A DNA stretch of 64,000 nucleotides from Nannochloris sp. 'desiccata' (lineage: Eukaryota; Chlorophyta; Trebouxiophyceae; Chlorellales; Chlorellaceae): the NCBI GenBank assembly GCA_019044685.2, contig JAGTXX020000012.1:372001-436000 (forward strand), given 5' to 3'. This document shows positions 12,601 through 23,699 of this stretch, piece after piece. The notes beneath the pieces were generated by a model. That model did not search any database, was not told the DNA's origin, and saw only the letters and a list, made by a program, of their open reading frames with translations. The translations under genes and the position numbers were made by a program. Position 1 is the first letter of the stretch. Every line of letters begins with the position of its first letter.

Positions 12601-14160
12601 CAGTTAGTAGTCTATTGGGGACGTCACCAAGGGATTGACTGATTGCCGCCATAAGATCCAAACTTGCTTGTTGTTTTACTGGTTGATCTGACTTTAGCAG
12701 CCCTTTCAATGACCCTGCATCTGTATCTAAGATTGCATTAGCAAGTTCAGTGGTGTGTTTAGCTAATAAACTTAGAGTTTTGCATGTTTGCTCAACTACA
12801 ATGTCATCGTCATTGAGCGCCATTAAGATGAGTTGCTGAAGAGCATTTTCTTGTTTGGCCATTAAATCACGATTCTTTGGATCTTCAGCAAGGTGGCCTG
12901 CAAGCGAAGAAAGGTATTAGCGATGTAGATAGAATAGATAAAGATTAAAAATGATAGCATTCTCAAAAGAGCGGTGATCTCGTAAGAAAAAGAATATACA
13001 CTAAGAAAACTTACGAAAAGCTCCCGCTAATAGAGGATGATGCCCCGAACTCCTCCTGAGCATCAAACTGAATATAGGCCTCAATTTATCAGTTGGTTTA
13101 CTATCAAACAAACTAATACTGGAACTAGGTCCAGTCACCGCTTGTAATTCCACGTTGAAAATTTTAAATTCTTGATCAGCTGAAACCCTTAAATTAGCCA
13201 CAGAAAGGCTCCTTAATTCCTGACAAGGTGCTATTTCAGGTAAAAATTCCAATGGATTACCACTGATATGCAAAGTTCGCAAACGACGTAAAGAACCAAA
13301 ACTCAAGAGCACACTTGTCAAGCGATTATGTTCCAAAGTGAACTCTTCAAGCGCAGCACATTTTCTGAGCTCTCCTGGCAGAATGGACAGCTCATTTGAA
13401 TCCACAGCGAGAACACGAAGATTCTCTAATTTTCCAATCTCGGCGGGTAAGATTTTGAGTTGATTGCCAGCTAAACGAAGCTCTTGAAGACTGGTCAACG
13501 TACCTATAACTCCCGGAAGGGTCGATAAATTTGCATGAGAAAGATTTAAAACACGTAATGATGAGAATTTCTCTAGTAAGCTGCGATCCCATAAGCTGCC
13601 AATACCTTCATTGCACCTTAATCGAGTCACATGCTGTAGATGCAATGTGCTCCAAATGCTCATGCCGAGCGATGTGCTAATAGTGCCGTTGACATCACGG
13701 ACGAGCTCTATAGATTGAAGTGGAGGTCTTGTAGCCTTGATTTCAAGGCCTAGTTGGACATCGTGGTGTGCAGAGGCAGCACTAACCACTCCCCAAAACG
13801 CTTGAGATTTTTCTGGGGGCGTCAGTTGCACTGCAACTCGTTCTTCGACGACTTCTGGATCTTTCGCCGCAGTGGTGATTTTTTGTAGAATTTCAGATTC
13901 GGATTCCGAAGAAAACCAGTTAACCTGGACAGAATCCTTATTAAGAGCACCGCCACTGGCTCCGACGATAGGTCTGTATAATCATGTAATAAGTAAAATG
14001 TTAGCAAACAAAATTGGCAAGCCGAGCGGTGGAGTTGGTAAGCAGGAAGAAATAAATATGAAACTTACTCTGCTGCATCAATTTCGATAGCTGGAACATA
14101 CCCCAGCGTCAAACTAAACGTGTCAGGCTGACCTTTGAAGCTGGCCAGTCTATTAAACAT
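9666..14160 (-). CDS. Patatin-type phospholipase A with LRR and armadillo repeats (plant PLA I type)
   Basis: This is a lipid acyl hydrolase with a Ser-Asp dyad that attacks phospho- and galactolipids. Four exons join in phase: 14069-14160, 13015-13973, 10267-12897 and 9666-10147, giving 1,387 residues. Arabidopsis phospholipase A I is similar in length and domain order. Leucine-rich repeats fill about residues 130-270 (LRVLNLSHANLSTLPG, LQELRLAGNQLKILPA). Armadillo-like helices span about 355-560. The patatin domain follows, with the oxyanion loop DGGGMKG near 12200, the nucleophile elbow GTSTGG near 12100 and the DGA motif with catalytic Asp near 11575. A low-complexity Pro/Ala/Ser region near 10450-10900 separates it from a C-terminal domain whose last part is the 9666-10147 exon. 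The acceptor for that exon is at 10148. The paralog and exact lipid substrate are unknown. Confidence 0.92.
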
Positions 14161-14495
14161 GTTAACTTTATTTTGTAATACAAAATTCTTCTAGATCACT
14201 TTAATTTTAAAGTTCAAGCCTGGCAGAGAGGCCTGCCTTCTATACCCACGCCAACTACCCACGCAAGTGACCCCAAAATTTGATTAATAATATTCTACAA
14301 CGACACTGGTCTCAAAACAGCGATGTTTTGAACGCCCGGTTTTTTCGTGTTTTCCTCTCCTTCTATTTCCGTCTCTCTAGCAAACTACATAAGCAAATTT
14401 CGAACTGAGATCGAGTTGATTTGATTCCATTAGGATATCCCATATATGATCATCAAACAAATGAAATAGCTTCTTGTTGCTTAAATTCCAACGCC
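14161..14495. other. Divergent intergenic region, PLA / APC2
   Basis: The region lies between the divergent starts of the phospholipase and APC2 genes. It is AT-rich, with no box-like element that I would defend. An in-frame ATG at 14421 could extend APC2 by 25 residues, but the 14496 ATG has the stronger context (GCCATGG). Confidence 0.4.
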
Positions 14496-17030
14496 ATGGA
14501 TGATCAAGCTGAAAACATGCAAGAGGACTCACCACCTCCCAAGGCCCATTCAGAAATCCAAGAGAAGATCAACACTGCTATTTATGCCGAGCTTAAACAT
14601 CTGATCAATGATCACGCCACTGCAGAGATTCTATCTTCTCAATGCCAAGAATTATTAGCTGCCGCTTTTACCAACGATGTGATCGAGCCTACTCTAAGAG
14701 CACTGGTGAGAATAGGCAAAGATATCTTGGCATCCACGGCAATACCTCAGTTCTGGGACTCTGTAGGTCTCTATGGTAGCTGGGAACCCGAAGATCACGC
14801 TGCCCTTGTCGCTGCTCTGAATAATTTGGTGGCAGTAGCTCAAGCGCTCCACCGAAAAATAACCTATGCTGTAGAATTCTTGAAGTCCCAAACTGCTGAG
14901 CATAGTAAAGCCAGAGTGATTCTATTATGGGCAGCGCCACGTGTTTTCTTTCTAGAAGAGGGGGAACTCATCTATCAAAGTGAAGATCTAAAAAGTGGTA
15001 GTGAGGGCAAGAGCAGCTCCCAAGACGAGCGGGTGAATTTCCCAAGTACGTTTTACCCCCCCCCCCCTCCCCCCCAATAAATGATGTCCTTTTCTTTGTA
15101 TTTAAGCGAAAACTAAATCTAATCCCTTAATTTATTCCTTTAATCTACAGCATTCTTCTCTAATTTCTACTACGCGGCAATTACTGCTCTCTCTGAGTGT
15201 GAGGAAGCGATGCCAGGCTCCAGCTCTGAACTGACCTCCCACCTCCAACAGGCAACACAAGCCTTAAGAACTCTAGGACTCTGGAAAATGGTGGATAGAT
15301 TAGAAGCTGAAGCTGTGAAAAAATATATTACATCCCGTATGGAAGGGTTAGTTGAAGAAAACCCCGGTCAAGCTGTCTTAGAAGAAGCTTTACAACATAT
15401 TAACGACATTCCGCTCATATTTTTAGAAACTCTTCGAATCAAAGATCTTGAAGAAACAAAAGAGGCTGCCTGGACTAAATGGAAGCGACAAATGACGAAC
15501 TTTGTTTACAGGACTTTATGCGAGCTCCGTACAAACTCTCTTTTCGATCTTGTTATCGATTACCCAGAGAGCTTGCCTGCTTTGCAAGATTTAAAACAAT
15601 GTTTAAAAAATACTCGCGACGGCTATCAAAAGCTTGTTGGTGTTTTCGGTAGTGCTATTCGTACTCGATTACTACACCCTGGTGCAGCAACTGCAGATAT
15701 TATCCATCACTATGTGTCTACGATACGAGCATTACGTCATATAGATCAATCTGGTACTGTATTGGATTTAGTATCGGGCTCTTTAAGGGAATATCTAAGA
15801 ACGAGAAGGGACGCCATTCGATGTATTGTTACAATGATTACAGAGGACGATTCTGAAGGCGAAGGACCTGGATTTTTAGCTGAGTTAGAAGCTGAGGGTG
15901 AAGGCTATGATCCAGATGCTGATTTTCTAGGACCTGACGCTGATAAACAAGCTCTGAAGGAAATTGAAGAAGACCTTTGGGAACCTGCACCATTCACCAT
16001 TCCTGGGCGGCGTAGTCGCCGTCATCGAACTGTCGCGCCTGGAGATGTTGTGAGTATGCTGGTGAATATCTATGGTAGTAAAGAGATGTTTGTTGCTGAA
16101 TATAGGTCTATGCTGGCAGACAGATTATTAGCAAAGATGGATTTCGATTGCGATCGAGAACTCCGAACTTTAGAATTACTTAAAGTACGTTTTGGTGAGC
16201 AAGCTTTACATCCAGCAGAGGTTATGCTCCGTGATGTAGCTGATTCAAAACGTATTAATGCAAATGTACGCAATATGGCGAATAATACAACGCCATTAAA
16301 ATCTTTGCAAAGAGATTTAGTGCCCCTAGATAGTTTTGGCGTCACAATAGTGTCAGAGTTATTCTGGCCACAATTAGCTCAAAATGAAGAGTTCAAGCTA
16401 CCACAAAGCGTGCAAAGAATGATGCGTACATTTGGACATAAATATCACGCGTTAAAAGCGCCAAGAATATTGAAATGGAAGGCTGGTTTAGGTGCTGTAG
16501 CATTAACACTCACCGTTGCCGACAAGGATATAAAGTTTAATGTTTCACCTCTACACGCTGCTATTCTCATTAAATTTGAAGAACATCCAGAGTGGGCACC
16601 AGCTGAATTAGCAGAATCTCTTGAGATTACAGCAGAGAGCTTACGAAAAAAGATTGTTTATTGGATTAATCAAGGTGTTATCCTAGAAGTCCGTCGAGGA
16701 GGAGGAATCGGAGAAAATCTTTTATATCGCCGAAATGAACAATTAGAACGTCCTGTAGGTCCTTCAGGTGATCTCAACGATGTATCTATGGATGTGGATG
16801 ATACTACGACCCCAGAAGTAGACCCTATGTCCCAATACGAGCCATTTGTTCTCGGCATGTTGACGAATTTTGACGCTTTAGGGTTGGATCGTATTCATAA
16901 TATGTTGAAAATGTTTGTCACGGATCCACCGTATGATCGCACGATTGAGCAACTGTCTGGATTTTTAGGAAAATTATCGACAGAAGATAAAATAGTACTT
17001 GAAGGAGGCGTGTATAGGAAAAAACAATAG
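14496..17030 (+). CDS. APC2: Anaphase-promoting complex subunit 2 (cullin-like)
   Basis: APC2 is the cullin subunit of the APC/C ubiquitin ligase. With the RING subunit APC11 it forms the catalytic core that marks cyclins and securin for destruction. Exons are 14496-15045 and 15151-17030 (phase-1 junction), giving 809 residues, close to the usual 820-870. The cullin homology block is clear near 16050-16400 (YGSKEMFVAEYRSMLADRLL, LELLKVRFGE, VTIVSELFWPQL). A C-terminal winged-helix APC2 domain ends the protein (DRIHNMLKMF near 16885). The start was set at the ATG with a good consensus; an upstream in-frame ATG exists at 14421. The intron begins with an unusual C-tract eight bases past the donor dinucleotide. 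The gene converges on the coilin gene. Confidence 0.94.
15056..15075 (+). repeat. Poly-C tract inside APC2 intron 1
   Basis: Twelve C, one T and seven C follow eight bases after the intron's GT. Such a tract is prone to length variation and sequencing error. Confidence 0.9.
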
Positions 17031-17127
17031 GAATATCAATTAATTTGCTTGTCTCTTTCTCGCAACTCTTTTTTCTTCTGTCTATACACTGTAAAGAATA
17101 GCAGATTAAAACAGAAAATTTATCATT

Positions 17128-18876
17128 CTAGAGGTTCTCTGAGTTGCGTAACATACGTAGCATAGGCCCAATTGCAGATTGAAGAGCACCACGATGACGT
17201 AAATTCTTATTTTGATCATTATTTGATTTATTTCCCATCAATATCGCTGCAGTACCCGCTGTATCTTTGGCTACTGCTTGTCGATCTGCTTGAGGTGGTT
17301 CTTCCGACGCTTTTGCAGACGATAATTGAGCACGTCGTTGTTGTAACTGTTCAACCAAAGAAGCCAATACTTCAGGATCTCTGACTACAGGCACAGCTGG
17401 AGTGATTCTCACTGCTGTAGCAGCAGTCTGAGGAGGAGGACCGAGCCGAGAATAGTTTGATGGCCCTAATGGCAACGCTGCTACGTCTTCCTGCATCTCG
17501 ATTTCTACATCTGCTCCCTCACCATCAACCTCACTGGCACTATAAACATATTTTAATTCTGAAAAAGACGCCATCTCCGCAGTAAGAACTCCATTTTCAT
17601 TATAACAACTCGGCGGCGGGTCTCTCCTTTCTTCTTCTTCTTTATCTTGATCCTCTCCTAGATTTTTATTAGATTTGCCAGAAATCATAGGTTTTAAAGG
17701 GTGAATAGAGGGGTCTGGGTGAGGTTCGATGATGACTACCTCTTCAGTTGCGTCGGCAACTACCACCTTCCCGAGCCTGGCTTCGGATATCTGCAAAAAG
17801 AAAACAGAGAAATGGAAGAAAGGGATCATATTTGGTTAGATATTTGGGTTATTTATAATACGTTTTAGGAACTTTAAGAGCCATTAATAATATTACTATT
17901 TTACTACTTACTCTAGGTGCAAAATCTTCTCCTATTTCTAAAAGTTTATATGCAACGACCCGTCCAACAGCAGGCATGCCGTTGCAAGGAGGTAACGAAG
18001 GGAATAGGGTGTTTAGCTTGGCTTGATTTTGTAAAAACTTGCTGTTATTATCACTCTTGTCTTGCTCTTCTTCTAATTCTTCTTCTTCTTCATCATCGCT
18101 GGAAGAGGAGGAGGAGGAAGAAGAGGGCGAAGAAGAGCTGGTGGTAGTGGCGTCGGACGAGGAGGTCGTTTCTTCTTCTTCGCTGCTTTCTTCCTCCTCA
18201 GATGATGACGACGAACCAGAAAACTTCTTCTTCTGGCTTTGCTGATTATTCTCAATCACTGCTGCAAGTGCTGCTGCCTTGAATCTCCCATTCGGCGCTG
18301 CCTGCTGCCGTTGTTGCTGATTACGACGGCCATTAAGCGGTAAAGAAACAGCAAGGCCTTGCCTCTTTCGAAGCCTTTTAGCAGCCTTTCTACGAGCGCT
18401 TCTACTAGGCCGCGTCTCAGAAGGTGGGGCGACTGCTGCTGTACCAGCAGGTGTCTTGTGAACTTTATCCGCTCCTGCCGCTTTCTTCAATGCCGGGGTA
18501 ATAGCTGCAGCTGTATCAATTTCCTGTGGCCGCTTTCTCTTTTTAATTTGGCCAGCAAAATCAATCTCCAACAGGTCTCCGTCTCGTAAAAGGGCTGTTG
18601 AGCTGTTTAGAAGCACTGAGAATCCGGATAGTGTGACATTTATTGCATCTAAAGAGCGATTGCCAAGGCCAATAGCTAGAAGAACACCACTGACCAGCTG
18701 TTTTATTTCCTGAGGCGACGACGGCACCGGCCACCTGAGAAAAAAAGTTAAAAATCTGCACTAGTTACAAAGTTTTACCTTGCAACAAGTATCTACATAA
18801 AATCTTACCATAGTTGAGTACAAGAAGCCCCACTCGCAGACAGAGTTTCGCTCAATTGTATTCTAACCCTGCTCAT
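17128..18876 (-). CDS. COIL: Coilin (Cajal body scaffold)
   Basis: Coilin organises Cajal bodies, the nuclear sites of snRNP and scaRNP maturation. Three exons join in phase: 18809-18876, 17912-18734 and 17128-17790, giving 517 residues. The N-terminal domain is formed across the first junction. It starts MSRVRIQL, then CTQLWWPVP, and ends in LLRDGDLLEIDF, like the coilin self-association domain. A basic patch follows (SRSARRKAAKRLRKR), then a Gln-rich stretch and long Ser/Glu runs (18050-18240). The C-terminal Tudor-like domain spans the second junction: VGRVVAYKLLEIGEDFAPRVS joins ISEARLGKVVV, then GVLTAEMASFSEL. This order and these motifs match plant and animal coilin. Overall similarity is low, as is usual for coilin, so a profile search is needed to confirm. 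Confidence 0.8.
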
Positions 18877-19252
18877 CTTGATCGATCAGTCAAATTTGTA
18901 GGTATGCACATGCGTCTTTGTATTATGATGGAAAGTATTTACAATGATATATCCATTAAATTGCAAATACTTAAAATTAGTATCCAAATAAGAAATGACG
19001 TCAAAGCAGAAGGCAGGAATGAAAAGGCTTAGCAAGTGGCTTGTCGGCCCTTCGGCAGGAAAAAGAGAAAATTGGGGAATAAAATAGAACAAAGAAATGG
19101 TACCCAAAAAAATGACAAAAATATAGATAGTAGTATCATCTGTTCGATTCTAAACAGTATTGTACACATGCAGCCTCATTATTCAATTATTTTAGTTTTA
19201 CTGCGGCATTCGCAGCACCATCGTCAACTTGCAAAACTGAAAGATGCTTTTC
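18877..19252. other. Intergenic region between SIS gene and coilin
   Basis: Both flanking genes are on the minus strand, so this holds the coilin promoter and the SIS 3' UTR. It is AT-rich. The short ORFs present lack family-like features. Confidence 0.4.
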
Positions 19253-19867
19253 TTATTCCAAATTCGTGTGGTTCGCTTTCAATCGGGCATCGTCAACATT
19301 CAATTTCTGCTGTAAGAGCACCGCAAACGCATCAAAAAACAGTTGTAAAGCAAGCTCATAGCTAGAACCCATTAAGAGTCGAGATTGTCTCCCGTCAGCA
19401 GAACCAGTCCTGTTCAGGTGTCGAACATCAGCATTTAAAAGCGAAGCAGGCGGTAAACAGGTAGCTGGAATCTGTATAACTATATCAGCAAAGTCTTGAA
19501 GCGGGGAAGGAGGTTGGCTGGTCAGGAGAAGAACCGAGGTGCCTGTTCTTTGAGCTTCACCGCAGAGAGCCGCAACGGTAGAGAAGAAACCTGGCCCTGC
19601 ACTGACAATTAACAAGTCTCCAACGCCTACTGCTGCTGCAGTCATTTCTCCAACGACAAAGGCGTTCAATCCCATATGGAAACACCGCATCGCAAAGCCT
19701 TTCATTGCTAAGCCTTCTCTACCGACCCCATAGAATCCAATTCTGTGAGCTTCACAGATTTTATCCATTAGCGTTGAGATCACGCTTGGATCGAAAGCCG
19801 TAAGGTTGCGTCGTAACTCATTGGTAGCGCTGTCAATGATGGAGTGAAATTCCGAGATATCTGCCAT
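19253..19867 (-). CDS. SIS-domain sugar-phosphate isomerase (6-phospho-3-hexuloisomerase-like)
   Basis: This is a single-exon gene of 204 residues, the usual length of HxlB/PHI-type proteins. The SIS fold is visible as GFYGVGREGLAMKGFAMRCFHMGL (near 19670-19745), where the GxGRSxxxA pattern has Glu for Ser, followed by GDLLIVSAGPGFFSTV and SVLLLTSQPPSPL (near 19495-19630). In bacteria such enzymes act in the ribulose monophosphate pathway; plants keep a homolog of unclear role. The segment LLMGSSYELALQLFFDA near the C-terminus is also typical. The substrate is inferred only from the family. The gene is divergent from the P-loop kinase gene to its right, so the two share the interval 19868-20145. 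Confidence 0.83.
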   Translation of the reverse strand: MADISEFHSIIDSATNELRRNLTAFDPSVISTLMDKICEAHRIGFYGVGREGLAMKGFAMRCFHMGLNAFVVGEMTAAAVGVGDLLIVSAGPGFFSTVAALCGEAQRTGTSVLLLTSQPPSPLQDFADIVIQIPATCLPPASLLNADVRHLNRTGSADGRQSRLLMGSSYELALQLFFDAFAVLLQQKLNVDDARLKANHTNLE

Positions 19868-20145
19868 TGTTTCAAACTGGTAGATCAGATAATTATTGGT
19901 TTATTTCAACTTATTCTTTCAGATCAAAAGCAGCCAGAAAGTGAATAGAGCCTTTTCGCCGTGAAACTATGCCTGATATGTTTTCAGATAAATATCAATC
20001 TGCTAATGTAGCGAAATGTCATCACTAAAGAAGAGAGACGTGCATCTCTCGTTATTCTTGGCCAAACTTCAAGTTGTGTTTTCCACCTGGCTGATTTCTA
20101 CCTTAAAGCGCGCCTCCTCCTTCAATCGCATGATTTTTTCAAAAG

Positions 20146-20823
20146 ATGGGAGTTTTAGTCCTCCTCAAGGGGCAGCCAGGCAGTGGGAAGTCAACCCTCG
20201 GCAAAGCCCTTGCCTCAAAATTGAAAATCCCATTGATTATTAAAGACGACGCCAGAGATTATCTCCATCATGGCTCTCTTTCAGAAGCTCACCCTTCCAT
20301 CGACTGGAACTCTCTTAGCTATGACATCATGTTCAGGTATTTAGAGACTCAGCTGAGTGTTGGATTGAGCGCAATCGTTGATTCTCCGCTAGCACGCCAG
20401 GAACTCTTCAATACGGCAGCAATACTAGCAAAACAGGTAAAACATTAATAAGGGAATTCACAATCCTTATACCAGGATTGACTTAAAAGTAGACGTATAG
20501 ACAATAATAATTAACGTTTATAATTAATGCAGTACAATGCTGAGATGACCTTGATAGAAATTTTCACCTCAGATCACAAAGAGTGGTCGAGACGTCTAAG
20601 CCAAAGAGGAAGTGCCGATGCAGGCACAGAACGTTCTCACAAACCTGGGAGCATGGAAGAGGTACATAGAATTATAGAGCGTAATGATGGCAGTGAATCA
20701 TGGTCGAATGGTGTGACAGTGCCTTGTCACGTGATTTTAGATTCTTGTCTAGAAAGCGTTGACGGTATGGTTGAAAAAGTTATTAATGAGCTAGAAAATT
20801 CGGAATTAATTGGAATGGTCTGA
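20146..20823 (+). CDS. Small P-loop kinase (AAA_33 type)
   Basis: Two exons, 20146-20436 and 20533-20823, join in phase 0 and give 193 residues. A Walker A motif sits at residues 9-16 (GQPGSGKS). It is followed by IIKDDARDYL and then IVDSPL, the pattern of the plant family of ATP-dependent kinases related to AAA_33 and zeta-like folds. The second exon has an Arg-rich lid (WSRRLSQRG) and HKPGSMEEV. These land-plant and algal proteins probably phosphorylate a small molecule, but no substrate is known to me. The intron is 96 bp. Identification as a kinase fold is firm; the function is open. Confidence 0.82.
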
Positions 20824-21085
20824 TGGGTATGTATATAGCAGATGAGAGGTCTGATGATTGAAATGGTATAGACTTAGCGACTAATGGATTGCTAAGATAA
20901 ACTCCTTTATTTGTCCGCCAGCTTCCCGCCAGCTCTCTTTCCCTTTTGAGAAGGCCTGCGAGCCTCTCGCTCGTTATATTGGCACGCCAACAACATCAAA
21001 CACCAGAGAAGATCTCCTTGGATTTGTTTAAATTTCTTTGTGGGGCAATACAGTTGTTCATACAAGCTCTAAAGTAAATTCAAAG

Positions 21086-22358
21086 ATGTTGAGACTTTTA
21101 CAGAAAAAGCTGCCTAGGGCTTTGACACCAGGCACCCCACATATCAGGTTGCCACACAGCAGTGGTCCTGCTGGCACCCCTAAAATCATGAAAGCTGCAG
21201 CCCAAGCCTATTCTGAAGGTCCTACAACTCTTGTAAAGCAAGGAGGCTTTTCATTCGTCGTCGATGAACCACCAAAGTTGGGCGGCAAGGGGCTTGGTGC
21301 AAATCCGCTTACCCATTTGCTTGGCTCACTCATGGCCTGCACCAGCTATACGGCTACAATGGTCACTAGTGAGATGAAAATACCTGTGTTTAATCGTGCT
21401 ACATGGTCTGCGTCAGGGGAATACGATTTACGCGGGCTTCAAAGTGTTGGCGCTGACGTCGATGCTCGTTTTTCAAAAATTTCATTAAAAGGAGTTGTTG
21501 ATACTGATGCCAGCCAAGAAGAATTAGATAAAATTCGGGATCAAATTGAAAAAAGATGCATTGTAGCTGCTACTTTGGGTGCTTCCGGTATGAAAATGGA
21601 CTTTGTTCTTGAAAAAGGCCAAGTAGATCACGACTGTCAAACGGCGTGTGAGCTTCACGACATTGAAAATCAGAAAGGAATCATTGGCAACATTGATGGA
21701 AATCCTGGTTCTGAAGCGGACTCACCCCGTTTTAAAGGTACAGCGGGAAGAGGGAAAGCAAAAACGGCTGCTTCTGCGCGAGGTTTTCACACTCAAAGCG
21801 GTGTTTTTTGGGCTGCAAATGGCGAGGACGTTGCACGGGAGCACCTTGATCCCAATAACAAAGAGCCTCAATTACAAAAAGAACAGAGTGAACAGGGCGC
21901 TGAAGAGACTCGTGGGGGCGCCTATGCCTCTCGAGATTCTCCTCGTGCACAAGCTTCACCTCCTACAGAAGGGAAATCAGATGAACAGCTGGTAACCGAG
22001 CAAACAGCGGGTGCAAAGACAAACCCAGATGGTCACGAGACGGGAGAAAGTGAAGACAAAGGTGGCAGTGAACCAGTCACATCTCCGCCTGGATTTGCAG
22101 GTTAGTTAATTGTTAGCACTATTATGCCATGTATTTAATCTGTTTCTCTCCAGCTGGGTAGTGCGTTAACATTGAATGCCAATCGATGTTTCTCGTAGGA
22201 GAGCCCTCACCGTGGAACGAATAATTTAAAAAAAGTAATCAGGTCTTAATTCTTCCTTCTGCTTGGTGTTGTATTCTCATCTTTGTGCAGATAAGGCGAC
22301 GGAAGCTGCACGTCATGGCGAGGCCCCTCTTGGTACCCAGCCTTCAGGAGGTGGTTAA
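21086..22358 (+). CDS. OsmC/Ohr-like protein with long disordered C-terminal extension
   Basis: OsmC-fold proteins reduce organic peroxides with two Cys residues. The start is set at the ATG at 21086; the preceding in-frame sequence has no ATG. Exons are 21086-22100 and 22291-22358 (phase 1), giving 360 residues. A basic leader (MLRLLQKKLPRAL) suggests import into an organelle. The OsmC domain covers about residues 45-195. Cys85 lies in LLGSLMACTSY and Cys158 in RCIVAATLGASG, matching the redox pair. After residue 205 comes a Gly/Glu/Lys-rich tail with an internal presequence-like segment (ARGFHTQSGVFWA) and a hydrophilic stretch (EHLDPNNKEP) resembling short mitochondrial stress peptides. 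Typical OsmC proteins have about 140 residues, so the tail is an addition. Confidence 0.85.
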
Positions 22359-22589
22359 GAATAATCCAAATCTTTCTTGTTACAAAAGTGCACGTCGCCT
22401 CGTTGATTGGGCGGTTGTTTAAATTCTCTCTCGGATATATATTTTGTGTCTCTCTGCATTTGTTTGCTATAATTACTAGTTCTCACTGTTGTAAACATCT
22501 CATTTCTTACTTCTTTACAAGAGGTATCATACTGTAGTCCAAGGGGTTAAGGGTCTATTACATTGAGAAATCAACAGATCCGATCAAGC

Positions 22590-23699
22590 ATGGCACTGAG
22601 AAACGCCACACGCGAGTTTAAAAGATCTCTATGTTTACTACAAAAATCATATTATTCCACCAGAGTGGGTTTAGAGTCTTCTCCCCTCGCCACTGGCGTG
22701 CGTGGGAAAACGTTCTTGATCTCGGGGGCCACGTCGGGCATCGGCCTGACGACTGCCGAGTTACTAGCCCAACAAGGAGCCATTGTGCTTGTAGCTGGAC
22801 GTAAGAAAACTTTAGTAAGAAGGCTCATCAAAAATCTACGATTGCATACTGGAAACCAAAATATTTATGGATATTGCCACGATTTATCAACTACGACTGC
22901 AACGAAAGCACTGGCCTCTCACGTCTCTAGAGACTTGCATCAATTTTTCGGAGGGAAACTTCATTGTTTGATTAATAACGCAGGCGTGTTTTTAGAAGAA
23001 AAAGAAGTCACTTCTGATGGCTTGGAGATGACATGGGCTGTCAATACAGCATCGCCATTTATACTTACCGCCGAACTCCTACCCGCAATTACCGGGAAAA
23101 TTGTAAACTGTTCCTCTATAGGCTTAGCTGACCAGATAGAGTTGCAAGATGCAAAGAAGTACGAGCGTTCTGGGCATGCTGCATATGGCAACTCAAAGCT
23201 GGCCTTAAATATGTGGAGCTATCGACTGGCAGAAAAGTTAAAATCCACCGGCAGCTCTGTCACAGTTAATTGTGTTGATCCAGGCACAGTAAGCACAAAA
23301 TTACTGTATGCAGGATGGGGCGATGTCTCCTACGTTGCATTACCTGCTGAAGAAGCGCATGATGTGTTTTGGGCAGCCACAAATAGCAGTTTGGATGGAG
23401 TCAGCGGGAGTTATTTTGTTAATAGAAAATCTAGTAGATCTCCTAGTGTATCGTATGATAGCGAAATGCAGAAGAAAGTTTGGGATTTATTGGTGGCTCA
23501 GACAGGCGCTACATATAATTTTGATGGAAAAAATCAAGGACAAGGTAAGAACAGTAATGAAGGAGGAGTTGAGAAAAGTAATAGCCAACAAGAAGACGTA
23601 ACAGACTTGACAAAAGCATCAACCACAGCAGCAGCACCCCTACAAGCGTCTGGTTCTCAAATTAATTCGTCATCTAACTTACAGGAATTAGTGTGTTGA
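22590..23699 (+). CDS. Short-chain dehydrogenase/reductase (RDH/DHRS-like)
   Basis: A single exon encodes 369 residues. The start is the first ATG, at 22590. The basic leader (REFKRSLCLLQKSYYSTR) is mitochondrial-like. The Rossmann motif SGATSGIG lies near residue 48, NNAG near residue 129, the catalytic Ser in NCSSIG, and the YxxxK pair in YGNSK near 23183. These are the marks of classical SDRs that use NAD(P)H on retinoid, sterol or lipid-like carbonyls. The last 70 residues or so are low complexity (Lys, Asn, Gln, Ser, Ala). The 3' end overlaps the convergent PIG-L coding end by 26 bp. The substrate cannot be told. Confidence 0.88.
   Translation: MALRNATREFKRSLCLLQKSYYSTRVGLESSPLATGVRGKTFLISGATSGIGLTTAELLAQQGAIVLVAGRKKTLVRRLIKNLRLHTGNQNIYGYCHDLSTTTATKALASHVSRDLHQFFGGKLHCLINNAGVFLEEKEVTSDGLEMTWAVNTASPFILTAELLPAITGKIVNCSSIGLADQIELQDAKKYERSGHAAYGNSKLALNMWSYRLAEKLKSTGSSVTVNCVDPGTVSTKLLYAGWGDVSYVALPAEEAHDVFWAATNSSLDGVSGSYFVNRKSSRSPSVSYDSEMQKKVWDLLVAQTGATYNFDGKNQGQGKNSNEGGVEKSNSQQEDVTDLTKASTTAAAPLQASGSQINSSSNLQELVC

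Noticed and set aside
17128..18876. NAF1 or other snoRNP factor
   Set aside because: The acidic and basic runs suggested it at first, but the joined N-terminal and Tudor-like motifs fit coilin better.
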